Assembly (NCBI RefSeq): GCF_000390185.1
Contig: NZ_AQHR01000035.1
Coordinates: forward strand, 27,116 to 91,115
Reading direction: 5' to 3'
DNA length: 64,000 nucleotides
Origin: Lunatimonas lonarensis
Lineage (GTDB): Bacteria > Bacteroidota > Bacteroidia > Cytophagales > Cyclobacteriaceae
Made by a program: the position numbers and the translations under genes. Positions 1 through 8,177 of this stretch are shown here, piece by piece (the first letter of the stretch is position 1; every line of letters begins with the position of its first letter). Under the pieces are notes generated by a model. The model was not told the DNA's origin and searched no databases. It saw only the letters and a program-made list of their open reading frames with translations.

Positions 1-165
1 TCTCTGCTGTATTTTAAAAGGATTTAGACGCCAAAGAAGCAAAAGGTTCTTCCTTGTTTTTGCAAAGGTATGGTTTTTTTGCCATTAACCGTCCTTTTGA
101 AAAAACAGCGTAAGGAATCCGTGCTAACGCATGGAACAGGTTCTGCTATTATTATTGCGATGCCA

Positions 166-726
166 TCAATCAGTTTGGTTACCGATCTGGTTTTCTTCCT
201 CCGCGAAATCCTTGGGCTGGGGCAGGTCTTTTAAGTCGTTGATGCCAAAATAATCCATGAACTTCTGACTGGTGCCGTATAGCAGAGGCTTTCCAACGGT
301 GTCAGACTTTCCTTTGATGGCAATAAGCTCCTTTTCCAGGAGCTTTTGAACCGAATAGTCGCAGTTCACGCCTCTGATCTGCTCCATTTCCGATTTGGTG
401 ATAGGCTGCTTGTAGGCGATGATGGATAGGGTCTCTAACTGTGCGCTCGAAAGCCTTCGCTGGGATTGGTGCTTTAGCAAGATGGAAATGCTGCTTTGGT
501 AGGCAGGCTTGGTCAAAAACAAGTAACCACCACCGATTTTTTCTAACGAGAAAGCGAAGTCATCCCCTCGGTATTTTTCAGAAATATCCTGAAGCGCATT
601 TTCCAATTGGTCTACAGGGATTTCCGCATCGAACATCTCCGAAAGGCATCGCTGTATATCGGCTACGGGAAGAGGTTCCTGAGAGCAGAATATCAACGCT
701 TCAATATGTCGGTGGAGAAAGTCCAA
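166..726 (-). CDS. scpB: Segregation and condensation protein B (ScpB)
   Basis: ScpB is the winged-helix kleisin partner that, with ScpA and SMC, condenses and segregates the chromosome in the cytoplasm. The 186-residue product has the usual family length and opens with the typical MDFLHRHIEALIFCS start. It continues through the first winged-helix region to the conserved stretch around SSAQLETLSIIAYKQPITK and the GKPLLYGTS segment, both characteristic of ScpB. The ATG lies 3 bases after the stop of the upstream DksA-like gene, so the two are very probably co-transcribed leftward. The C-terminal tail after the second winged helix is short and acidic. Identification rests on family motifs recognised by eye. 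Confidence 0.95.
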   Translation of the reverse strand: MDFLHRHIEALIFCSQEPLPVADIQRCLSEMFDAEIPVDQLENALQDISEKYRGDDFAFSLEKIGGGYLFLTKPAYQSSISILLKHQSQRRLSSAQLETLSIIAYKQPITKSEMEQIRGVNCDYSVQKLLEKELIAIKGKSDTVGKPLLYGTSQKFMDYFGINDLKDLPQPKDFAEEENQIGNQTD

Positions 727-729
727 GGC

Positions 730-1113
730 CTATTTCTTAGCTAACTTGGCTTCTATGCTGTGCATGGTGTGGGGTACAGCCTTTAAGCGCTCTTTTGCGA
801 TCAACTTGCCGGTGTCAACACAAACACCATAGGTGCCGTTCTTAATTCTTCTTAGGGCATTTTCCAAATTGATGATAAATTTTTGTTGCCTGGCTGCCAG
901 TTGACTCAGGTTTTCCCGCTCCAATGTATCCGCACCATCTTCCAGTAGCTTGGAAGTGGAAGCTGTGTTATCGGTTCCGCTGTCGTTACTTTTACTGAGT
1001 GTTTGTTTTAACTGAGAAAGTTCTTCCTTCGCAACAGAAAGCTTTTCATTGATCAAATCTTCGAATTCTTTAAGCTCTTCCTGTGAATAGGAAGTTTTTT
1101 CCACTTGGCCCAT
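730..1113 (-). CDS. TraR/DksA-family protein with degenerate zinc finger
   Basis: A 127-residue protein with an acidic, coiled-coil-prone N-terminal half (about residues 10-90) and a C-terminal part matching the DksA/TraR zinc-finger region (NGTYGVCVDTGKLIAKERL followed by AVPHT). Family members bind the RNA polymerase secondary channel and tune transcription with ppGpp. Only one cysteine (C98) remains of the four zinc ligands. To my knowledge this loss is common in Bacteroidota members, so it is not a sign of decay. The gene is first in a leftward pair with scpB. The DNA upstream (1114-1392) is shared with the divergent DUF1080 gene and must hold its promoter. The exact role is inferred from the family. 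Confidence 0.85.
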   Translation of the reverse strand: MGQVEKTSYSQEELKEFEDLINEKLSVAKEELSQLKQTLSKSNDSGTDNTASTSKLLEDGADTLERENLSQLAARQQKFIINLENALRRIKNGTYGVCVDTGKLIAKERLKAVPHTMHSIEAKLAKK

Positions 1114-1325
1114 GCGTCGTACGGTTTACGGTTTACACTGATTACATCATTAGTCACTTCATCGCAAAAATTTCCCTAAATTACAGCTAGGTTTTTAAAA
1201 TCAAAACCTATTGATTTTAAAATATAATCGCCCAAATGGATTCAAACCAACTTGTTTGGATTCGAGGCTAGACAGCTATGTCATAAGGTAATTACCTATT
1301 GGGAATGCCGTTTGCGTAAGTTTTG

Positions 1326-1358
1326 TTTTGACATCTCTAGCGGAAACCCTTACATTTA
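1326..1358 (+). promoter_or_regulatory. Candidate Bacteroidota-type promoter for the DUF1080 gene
   Basis: TTTTG at 1326-1330 is followed after 20 bases by TACATTTA at 1351-1358. This is close to the TTTG / TAnnTTTG consensus of the primary Bacteroidota sigma factor, and it lies 35 bases upstream of the ATG at 1393. The match is by eye and untested. Confidence 0.4.
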
Positions 1359-1392
1359 AGGAAATATTGTAGCCAATAAACCAAAAAAGAAC

Positions 1393-2025
1393 ATGAAAAG
1401 ATTTATTTTAGTTTGTCTCGCCGCCTTCCTCGTTTTTTCGGCCGAGGCGCAAAAAAAAGGCAAAGACGGATGGTACACGCTTTTTGACGGCAAGTCGCTA
1501 AAGGGTTGGGAAGTAGGAGTGAATGCTTCTTCGTTTAGTGTAGTGGACGGGGTCATAAAAGTGGACGGACCAAGGGCACACCTGTTTTATGCCGGTAAAC
1601 TAAAGGATCATAATTTCAAGAACTTTGAATTTGAGACCAAAATCAAAACGGAGCCAAAGGCCAACTCAGGAATATTCATCCACACAACCTACATCGAAGA
1701 CGGTTGGCCGGACGTAGGGTATGAGATCCAGGTCAATCAGACGCATGGAGACTGGAGAAAAACGGGCAGTGTGTACAGCTTCAAAGATGTGCGTGAAACC
1801 TTTGTGGAAGATGGTGAATGGTATACCAAAACCATCATCGTGCAGGGGGATAAGATCACCGTAAAAGTGAACGGTAAGGTGATCAATGAATTTGTTGAAT
1901 CTGCGGACAGAGGAGAGATCGGAGAGAGCAAAAAGAGATTGGGAAGCGGCACCATCGCCTTACAGGCACATGACCCAAACAGTGTAATTTATTACAAGGA
2001 TATTCGTATAAAGCCTTTGCCGTAA
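1393..2025 (+). CDS. Secreted DUF1080 family protein (3-keto-disaccharide hydrolase-like)
   Basis: A 210-residue protein with a clear signal peptide (MKRFILVCLAAFLVFSAEAQ). It then has the DUF1080 hallmark WYTLFDGKSLKGWE, the NSGIFIHT strand and the YEIQVNQTHGD segment, ending in a jelly-roll concanavalin-like fold. Characterised DUF1080 members hydrolyse 3-keto-glycosides after a dehydrogenase has oxidised the sugar, and many others are uncharacterised exported proteins. It is transcribed alone, with a promoter-like pair upstream and a terminator hairpin right after it. The nearby rhamnosidases, dehydrogenases and ThuA protein fit an oxidative saccharide pathway, but the substrate cannot be read from the sequence. 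Confidence 0.85.
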   Translation: MKRFILVCLAAFLVFSAEAQKKGKDGWYTLFDGKSLKGWEVGVNASSFSVVDGVIKVDGPRAHLFYAGKLKDHNFKNFEFETKIKTEPKANSGIFIHTTYIEDGWPDVGYEIQVNQTHGDWRKTGSVYSFKDVRETFVEDGEWYTKTIIVQGDKITVKVNGKVINEFVESADRGEIGESKKRLGSGTIALQAHDPNSVIYYKDIRIKPLP

Positions 2026-2054
2026 GAGACCTGGGCTTCATGTCCTATTAATTT

Positions 2055-2093
2055 GCCCAGCCTTTTCCGAGTCGGAGGAGACTGGGCTTTTTT
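2055..2093 (+). terminator. Rho-independent terminator after the DUF1080 gene
   Basis: GCCCAG (2055-2060) pairs with CTGGGC (2082-2087) and is followed directly by a T run. The hairpin overlaps a spurious TTG-initiated extension of the next gene, which supports starting that gene at the ATG at 2110. Confidence 0.7.
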
Positions 2094-2109
2094 GTTTTAT
2101 TTTGACAAG

Positions 2110-3207
2110 ATGGAAGAAGGTAATTTTAATCCGCTGGACCTACGCAGGTTTGTCCGGGAAGTGTTTGAATCCGCTGGTATACCACCAGCCGATGCCGAGC
2201 TGGCGTCGGATGTGCTCGCCTACAGCGATGAGCATGGGATTGATTCCCACGGAGTAGCTCGTTTGGATACCTACTATGACTTACTTTGTGCTGGAAGGAT
2301 AAATAAGGATCCGAAAATAAGACTGGAGCGCGGTAAGGCCTCTGTTGCTACAATGGATGGGGACAATGGGCTGGGATTGGTGGTCGGTCCAAAGTGCAAT
2401 CAAGTCGCAATGGAGAAAGCTGAGGAGTTTGGATCAGGTTGGGTCAGTGTGAGCAACACCAATCACTACGGGGCAGCGGGTTACTACCCGGTAAAAGCAC
2501 TGGAGCGGGAGCTCATTGGTCTGTCCATGACGAATACATCCAAAGGCGTTGTACCCTTCAACGGAAGGGAAAAGAAATTGGGGACCAATCCCTTGGCCGT
2601 AGCTTTTCCCGGGAAGGAAGAGCTGCCGCTCATCATTGACATGGCGAGTAGTACGGTCGCTTATGGGAAGGTAGAAATCGCTGATAGACAGGGTAAAAAT
2701 GTGCCAATGGGTTGGTGCATCGATGCCAACGGTACGGCCACAGTGGATCCGTTGGCTATGATAAATGGTGGTGCGTTGTTGCCTTTGGGCAGCGATGAAA
2801 ATGGGAGTGGCCACAAGGGGTACTGCCTTGCTGCGATGGTGGATGTACTGTCAGCGGTATTGAGTGGTGCCAATTGGGGTCCGTTTGCAGTGCCCTTTGC
2901 CATAAAGACAGGTCAGGCGGAGAATCGGCAAGTAGGCAAAGGGATTGGGCACTTTTTCGGCGCTTGGGATATTTCCGGGTTTCAGGATCCGGATGTATTC
3001 AAGGAGTCGGTGGATGCATGGATTCGGGAGATGCGAGGCACTCTGCCTTTACCGGGAGCGGTGGAAGTGTTGGTGCCAGGAGATCCGGAGCATCGGGCTT
3101 TTGAGTATCGGTCCATTCATGGGATTCCTTTGGATGCCCGAGTAGTGGCCGCTTTAGTACGGATTTCGAGGTTGGCGGGTGTTTCTATGCCAATGAGAGT
3201 CTCCTAG
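2110..3207 (+). CDS. Ldh-family (malate/L-lactate/ureidoglycolate-type) NAD(P)-dependent oxidoreductase
   Basis: The 365-residue product belongs to the LDH2/malate dehydrogenase family, which oxidises 2-hydroxyacids with a non-Rossmann NAD(P) fold. Visible signatures are DEHGIDSHGVARL near the N terminus, NTNHYGAAGYY with the probable catalytic His119, KLGTNPLAVAFPG, the LIIDMASS strand and GSGHKGYCLAAMVDVLS. There is no signal peptide, so it is cytoplasmic. I chose the ATG at 2110 because the in-frame TTG at 2053 lies inside the preceding terminator hairpin and adds residues foreign to the family. Family members use malate, lactate, sulfolactate, ureidoglycolate or sugar acids; the substrate here is unknown. 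It sits among rhamnose-related genes but may be independent. Confidence 0.88.
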   Translation: MEEGNFNPLDLRRFVREVFESAGIPPADAELASDVLAYSDEHGIDSHGVARLDTYYDLLCAGRINKDPKIRLERGKASVATMDGDNGLGLVVGPKCNQVAMEKAEEFGSGWVSVSNTNHYGAAGYYPVKALERELIGLSMTNTSKGVVPFNGREKKLGTNPLAVAFPGKEELPLIIDMASSTVAYGKVEIADRQGKNVPMGWCIDANGTATVDPLAMINGGALLPLGSDENGSGHKGYCLAAMVDVLSAVLSGANWGPFAVPFAIKTGQAENRQVGKGIGHFFGAWDISGFQDPDVFKESVDAWIREMRGTLPLPGAVEVLVPGDPEHRAFEYRSIHGIPLDARVVAALVRISRLAGVSMPMRVS

Positions 3208-3270
3208 AGACAGGAAGAACCATGTTGCCTATCCCCTCGTTATAGTTTTACGATCTTAATCCTCAAGTTT

Positions 3271-4413
3271 TTGTTGAAACGGACATTTAAACTGGCCGAT
3301 CCATGGTTTGAATGGGAAAATCCCTTCCGGCGGGTTTTTCCCGCACTGTTTTGTTTTTTTCTCTTCAACGTATTTTCCTATGCTCAAACAGGGATCAATT
3401 CCCTTGATCTGCGGGTTTTGCCCATGGATGTTGTTCCTACCCAATACCATTTTGCCAAATTGGTCGACAAACGTACCGACCGGTCGCCGGTTGCCTTTTT
3501 GGTGTCCTCATCCAATACGAGGGGGAATCTGGACATCGTAGATCTCAGGGGCGGTACCATGCCTGCGCTCGAAGCGTTTGTTTTTGGGGCAGTACCTCGA
3601 AGGCCATCCTTAAGGTCTATACAGATTCAGGTAAGGGATTGCAAAATCGTTGAGAGGTTGGTCGATCCTAGCAGGGGCGTGGTCGAGGGAGATGTGTACT
3701 TAGATTTCGGATACTTTCTTCATCGTACGGGTGATCCGGTACACTTGTTGGATTTTCAAGGGGGTATGTCTTACAAGCGTCGTGTAGGTCAATTAGCGGT
3801 AATTGAGCCCATCTTCCGAAAATCTTTGGTAAATGCCCTCACCTATTTTCACGATTGGGTAGAAAGGGAAGCGGGGACCAATGAAAAATTGGCTGATCGG
3901 GTTAGTGTAGCCATCCGGGATTATCGAGTGGACAATCGGGACGACACGGTATTTTATGATCCCAAAAGACCGCTTACTTGGAATGACTTTACCGGAAGAC
4001 CCCGAATGGGAAACTTTGCCGCTTCCATTTTTGCCAGCATAGCGTATGAGGGCGATACCAAGTTGGTGAATGGAGAGGTTCAGATAGATTTGGTATTCAA
4101 GACCTACATGTTGAAAAGCTCATCCTGGGTTAGGCCAGGAAACAATGAGTATGGGCTAAACCACGAGCAGAGGCATTTCGATATTGCCCAAATCATAACC
4201 GAACGTCTGAAGGCAAGGTTACGGAACATGGATTTAATGCCCCATAATTTTGATCGGGTTGTTTCCTTTGAATTTTTGGAAAGTTATCGGGAAATGAACC
4301 GATTGCAAGAGCAATACGACCGGGAAACCGCCCACGGTATGAACAGACCGGCGCAGGAGCGCTGGAATATCCTAATCGATGAGGAGCTCCGGCTTTTCGG
4401 CGTAATTGATTGA
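3271..4413 (+). CDS. DUF922-like putative zinc metalloprotease, secreted
   Basis: A 380-residue protein with a hydrophobic leader (FPALFCFFLFNVFSYAQ) after a charged start, so probably exported. The C-terminal third has the DUF922-like pattern LTWNDFTGRP, then the zinc-protease motif HEQRH (residues about 298-302) in NHEQRHFDIAQ. That pairing is what makes DUF922 a predicted metalloprotease. The N-terminal ~200 residues match nothing I recognise. No in-frame ATG precedes the signal peptide, so a TTG start at 3271 or 3274 is assumed. The gene is followed by about 200 bases before the GH78 start. Proteolytic activity is a family prediction only. Confidence 0.65.
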   Translation: MLKRTFKLADPWFEWENPFRRVFPALFCFFLFNVFSYAQTGINSLDLRVLPMDVVPTQYHFAKLVDKRTDRSPVAFLVSSSNTRGNLDIVDLRGGTMPALEAFVFGAVPRRPSLRSIQIQVRDCKIVERLVDPSRGVVEGDVYLDFGYFLHRTGDPVHLLDFQGGMSYKRRVGQLAVIEPIFRKSLVNALTYFHDWVEREAGTNEKLADRVSVAIRDYRVDNRDDTVFYDPKRPLTWNDFTGRPRMGNFAASIFASIAYEGDTKLVNGEVQIDLVFKTYMLKSSSWVRPGNNEYGLNHEQRHFDIAQIITERLKARLRNMDLMPHNFDRVVSFEFLESYREMNRLQEQYDRETAHGMNRPAQERWNILIDEELRLFGVID

Positions 4414-4615
4414 GGGTTTTTTAACGAGTCTTTGCAAGCTTGCTTCTTTTTTGGATGATCTTATGTAACTTACTGATCGGTTTAAATCTGTCCGGAATTG
4501 GTTGAAAATCTGGAATAGCTCTGATAGGTATTTCGCTGATAATAAACTGATTGGAGTTGACCTAACGCTCCCGAAGGAGAAAACGGCTTCTTGTCATCAA
4601 AAACATTTCAAATCT

Positions 4616-6424
4616 ATGTATATAATTTGTGGTTCACGCGCGATTCGTCTTTTGGTGGTGGTCGGTGTGCTTTTTATTGGTCTTATGGGTCAAATAGATC
4701 TTTTTGCCCAGTTACCGCCTGCGTTTCAGCAGGTGGATGGGATGCAGGTGAGGCACGATCCCCGGGTACGAAAATATGTATCCCCAATCCGCGTACATTG
4801 GCAATCCATCGCAGATGAGCAGTTTATAAGTAACCCATCGTATCTCACAGGCCCGAACAGGGGGCAGGCGGTTTTGGCGTCGCAGCAGGATTTTTGCATT
4901 CTACGAAGTTCCTCATCGGTGAAGCCATCTATCTTACTGGATTTTGGCATCACCCTTCACGGAGGTGTGCAGTTTGTGACAGGTATGACAGGTAACAAAG
5001 AGCCTGTTCGAGTCAGGGTTCGATTTGGTGAGTCTGTCTCCGAATCCATGTCCGAAATAGATACAATTGGAGGTGCCACCAATGACCATGCGATGCGGGA
5101 TTTTATCCTGCCACTGCCTTGGCTGGGTGCCATTGAGGTAGGCAATTCGGGGTTTCGTTTTTTACGGATCGATCTCATCGACGAAGACAGGGAATTGATT
5201 TTAAAGGAGGTGAATGCGGTTTTTTCCTATCGAGACATTCCCTATTTGGGCAGTTTTAAGAGCAGTGACGAGCGGTTGAATCATATCTGGGATATGGGAG
5301 CCTATACCGTGCATCTAAACATGCAGGAATATCTGTGGGATGGCATCAAGCGGGATCGATTGGTTTGGATTGGCGATATGCATCCGGAGGTATCCACGAT
5401 CAATGCCGTTTTTGGATTCAACGATGTGGTGCCGGCTAGTCTTGATCTGGTGCGGGATATAACTCCCATGCCGGAATGGATGAATGGGATCAGTACCTAT
5501 TCCATGTGGTGGGTAATCATTCACCGGGATTGGTATAGGCAACACGGTGATTTGGATTATCTAAAAGCGCAAAAAAGCTATTTGGACCAACTTACCGAGC
5601 TCATGGTCAGCAGGGTGGAGGGCAATAAGGAGAAGTTGGATGGTACTCGTTTCCTGGACTGGCCATCAAGCGAAAACCCAGAGGCCATCCATGCGGGTTT
5701 GCAGGCGATGCTAATCTGGGCCTTTGATGCAGCGGCTGACCTATACGGCATTTTACAAGATCCACGCAAGGAAAGCCAAGCGAAATCAATGGCCTCATCG
5801 CTCAGGAGCTATGTGCCAACGCATGGAGACTCCAAGCAGGCCGCCTCACTGATGGCACTGGTAGGGTTGATCGATGCCCAAAAGGCCAACCAAGAAGTGG
5901 TGGCCGTGGGTGGGGTAAAGGATTTCTCTACGTTTTATGGCTACTATATGCTCGAAGCCAAGGCCAAGGCTGGGGACTTTCAGGGAGCAATTGACAACAT
6001 TAGGGAATATTGGGGAGCGATGATCGACTTGGGTGCGACCACCTTTTGGGAGGACTTTAACATCGAATGGATGGAGAATGCGGCCCGGATTGATGATTTT
6101 GTCCCAGATGGAAAAGTTGATGTGCATGCCAGTTATGGCGGTTATAGCTACGAAAAACTCAGACATAACCTAAGCCATGGCTGGGCTTCCGGTCCCACGG
6201 CGTGGATGAGTAGGCATGTGCTGGGGGTCGAGGTGGTGGAACCGGGAGCAACGGTGCTTCGAATTCAGCCAAACCTCGCTGATCTGGACTGGGTAGAGGG
6301 CACCTACCCGACGTCGAAGGGAGTGGTTCATATCCGCCATGAAAGGAAATCGGATGGGTCGATTTCTTCTGAGATTAAGGCTCCGTCGGGCGTTGTAGTT
6401 CAAGTTGTTGCGCCCGGCAAATAG
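4616..6424 (+). CDS. GH78-type alpha-L-rhamnosidase, secreted
   Basis: The 602-residue product has a signal peptide (hydrophobic stretch after MYIICGSRAIRLL, ending LFAQ), an N-terminal beta-sandwich part, and an (alpha/alpha)6 barrel. It carries the GH78 signature WDGIKRDRLVWIGDMHPE, which contains the acidic residues used for catalysis in the family, and the C-terminal LSHGWASGPTAWMSRHVLGV. These enzymes cleave terminal alpha-L-rhamnose by inversion. I place the start at the ATG at 4616 rather than the TTG at 4502, because only the later start puts the signal peptide at the N terminus. It converges on the leftward rhamnose genes. At about 600 residues it is shorter than many GH78 enzymes and seems to lack extra N-terminal carbohydrate-binding domains. 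Confidence 0.85.
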   Translation: MYIICGSRAIRLLVVVGVLFIGLMGQIDLFAQLPPAFQQVDGMQVRHDPRVRKYVSPIRVHWQSIADEQFISNPSYLTGPNRGQAVLASQQDFCILRSSSSVKPSILLDFGITLHGGVQFVTGMTGNKEPVRVRVRFGESVSESMSEIDTIGGATNDHAMRDFILPLPWLGAIEVGNSGFRFLRIDLIDEDRELILKEVNAVFSYRDIPYLGSFKSSDERLNHIWDMGAYTVHLNMQEYLWDGIKRDRLVWIGDMHPEVSTINAVFGFNDVVPASLDLVRDITPMPEWMNGISTYSMWWVIIHRDWYRQHGDLDYLKAQKSYLDQLTELMVSRVEGNKEKLDGTRFLDWPSSENPEAIHAGLQAMLIWAFDAAADLYGILQDPRKESQAKSMASSLRSYVPTHGDSKQAASLMALVGLIDAQKANQEVVAVGGVKDFSTFYGYYMLEAKAKAGDFQGAIDNIREYWGAMIDLGATTFWEDFNIEWMENAARIDDFVPDGKVDVHASYGGYSYEKLRHNLSHGWASGPTAWMSRHVLGVEVVEPGATVLRIQPNLADLDWVEGTYPTSKGVVHIRHERKSDGSISSEIKAPSGVVVQVVAPGK

Positions 6425-6434
6425 GGTGAAACGA

Positions 6435-6473
6435 TGACGGGCTAACTCTGGAAAAGTAGAAAGGCACCCGTCA
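6435..6473. terminator. Inverted repeat between convergent genes, possible terminator
   Basis: TGACGGG (6435-6441) and CCCGTCA (6467-6473) form a perfect 7-bp stem with a 25-base loop between the stops of the GH78 gene and the 54-residue gene. There is no T run on either side, so terminator function is uncertain. Confidence 0.35.
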
Positions 6474-6480
6474 ATCCGAA

Positions 6481-6645
6481 TTATTTATTCATCCAGGAGG
6501 GAGCCGTGGTGAACCAAAGTAGGGTCCCTATGGCCATCAGGGATTTACAGCTTTCAGGTGTGATCGTTCCCTGAAAAACTAGGATGGCGGGGACAATCGA
6601 CATTCCCAATCCGACAAAGGAGGCGATTTTTATAAGGGTTTTCAT
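6481..6645 (-). CDS. 54-residue membrane protein downstream of the NCS1 permease
   Basis: An ATG at 6645 opens a 54-codon frame ending in TAA at 6481-6483. The product starts MKTLIKIASFVGLGMSIVP and ends LLWFTTAPSWMNK. It has two hydrophobic segments (about residues 5-23 and 36-47) joined by a short loop with TPESCKSL, giving a two-helix membrane hairpin. I recognise near-identical small proteins beside transporters in other Cyclobacteriaceae-like genomes, but no function is known to me. It follows the NCS1 permease by 44 bases on the same strand and is probably co-transcribed, perhaps as a small accessory subunit. The reading frame, start and hydrophobic pattern are direct; the accessory role is inference. 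Confidence 0.7.
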   Translation of the reverse strand: MKTLIKIASFVGLGMSIVPAILVFQGTITPESCKSLMAIGTLLWFTTAPSWMNK

Positions 6646-6689
6646 GTGTCCATAATTTTTTGATATGATCAGTTAACCTGCCCCGATTC

Positions 6690-8096
6690 TCAAGCACTTA
6701 CCGGTATCGGTTTCTTTTGGTTGATTTTACTAGCAATGATATAGACCGCTACGGCTACAAACCAGCCCGGTAATCCCAAGAAGAAAATCTCGACACCTAC
6801 GAAGAGATTCAGTCCCAGACAAAAGACGAGGGTGATGGCCCAGGTAAGTGCGGCAGACCAATTCAGATTGGATCCGGTAAAGGAGGCATAATTTGGCTGA
6901 AGTCCCATCTTTTCGAGTACATAAATGTCAATGAATATCACTGCACCCAACGGCATCAGGATCAGACCATATAAGGCCACAAATTCAAGCAGCATCATCA
7001 CCAAAGCCGGAAAGCAAGCAGCTAGGGTCGTCACGAATCCAACAAACAGCGTTACCTTCCAAGTCTTCCATTTGGGGTTAATGGATTGAATGGCCAATCC
7101 GGCCCGATACAAGGTGGGATTGGCCGTTGTCCAGCCGGCGATAATAACACAGATGGCTCCTGCGATGCCCACCGCACTGTAGGCGATCGGTCCGGGAGCG
7201 AAGGTAAGGCTGTTTTGAGACTCCAGCAGAAAAAGCGAATATAGGATGCCGGAAGCGATCCAAGCAATGAAGTGTCCCAAGAAGACACCGGTGGAGGAGG
7301 CGAAGCCATACTGCCATTTTTTGGCGTACCTCAGAATAGACATATCTGCCAATCCGATATGCATGGCCATATTGCAAAACCAAGCAAAGAACATAACGTG
7401 CCAAAAAGTAAATTTACTCTGGCCTTCGAGCGGAATTCCCGTCCATATGGTTTCCTGGGCAACCGGCCAGAAATCGCTGAGCTGTGTTACTCCAAGGCGC
7501 GGTAAAACAGCGATCGCAGAGGCGATAAATACCATGATCATCCACGGAGCCGCAACATTCGCGAATTTGGAGACAAGGTCAAACCCAAACATGGCCACCA
7601 CGGTGGTGATGGTTCCGATCGCAAATACCGTAAGTACCCACCCCACACTATTGGGATACACATCGGTCAGTTGGGGCATGGGCAGGTTAAAGGGAATGCC
7701 GACAGCGGTGGCAGATACAGCTATCATGGCCCCGGCCAAGAAACAGAAAAGACCCGCATTGACCAAGTTGTATAGGGTAGTAAACCGATGCCCGGCTATT
7801 TTTTCCAACTGGTAGTATAAAGTAACCCTCGTTTTTACGGCTATTTTGCCAGTGTAAAACGCCCAACTCAGGACGGCGAGGATATTGCCGATAATCAAAC
7901 CGCTTACCAAGTCCACCGCACTGGCCCCATGGGCCACAAACAACGGGCCTATGACAAACTCCGTGCCCGCGGTATGTTCACCGGCATAGGTTCCCAAAAA
8001 ACTCTTCCAACCCTTTAGTTTATTTTGCGGTATCGGCTCTTGCTCATATTCGTTGACTGCATTGAGCTGTTGGACTAGCGACTTTTTACTCCACAT
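6690..8096 (-). CDS. NCS1-family permease (purine-cytosine permease-like)
   Basis: A 468-residue integral membrane protein with about 12 hydrophobic segments. It shows the NCS1 pattern: an N-terminal GTYAGEHTAGTEFVIGP loop leading into the first helices, then a conserved core with FGFDLVSKFANVAAPW and TTANPTLYRAGLAIQ. NCS1 transporters import nucleobases, hydantoins, allantoin or vitamins with H+ or Na+. I start it at the ATG at 8096 (MWSKKSLVQQL), because the 11 extra upstream residues are not family-like. It lies between a GntR/LacI-type regulator and a 54-residue membrane protein, downstream of rhamnosidase and rhamnose mutarotase genes. The context therefore hints at an unusual substrate, possibly a sugar, which the sequence alone cannot show. 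Confidence 0.85.
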   Translation of the reverse strand: MWSKKSLVQQLNAVNEYEQEPIPQNKLKGWKSFLGTYAGEHTAGTEFVIGPLFVAHGASAVDLVSGLIIGNILAVLSWAFYTGKIAVKTRVTLYYQLEKIAGHRFTTLYNLVNAGLFCFLAGAMIAVSATAVGIPFNLPMPQLTDVYPNSVGWVLTVFAIGTITTVVAMFGFDLVSKFANVAAPWMIMVFIASAIAVLPRLGVTQLSDFWPVAQETIWTGIPLEGQSKFTFWHVMFFAWFCNMAMHIGLADMSILRYAKKWQYGFASSTGVFLGHFIAWIASGILYSLFLLESQNSLTFAPGPIAYSAVGIAGAICVIIAGWTTANPTLYRAGLAIQSINPKWKTWKVTLFVGFVTTLAACFPALVMMLLEFVALYGLILMPLGAVIFIDIYVLEKMGLQPNYASFTGSNLNWSAALTWAITLVFCLGLNLFVGVEIFFLGLPGWFVAVAVYIIASKINQKKPIPVSA

Positions 8097-8177
8097 GAAC
8101 GTTTGGTTATGGCTTTCGTGCAAACACAACTGCTGTGCTTGTAAAATCAGGATAGATAGGGATTTTGTAGCGTTTAA

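Noticed and set aside
730..1113. Loss of zinc cysteines in the DksA-like protein as a novelty
   Set aside because: I recall the same substitution pattern in many Bacteroidota homologues, so it is not special.
1119..1136. Short tandem repeat acggttt / acggttt upstream of the DksA-like gene
   Set aside because: Only two short copies, probably chance.
2053..2109. N-terminal extension of the Ldh-family gene from a TTG codon
   Set aside because: It lies inside the DUF1080 terminator hairpin and its residues do not fit the family; the ATG at 2110 is preferred.
7246..7815. 189-codon open frame on the plus strand
   Set aside because: Antisense to the NCS1 permease gene.
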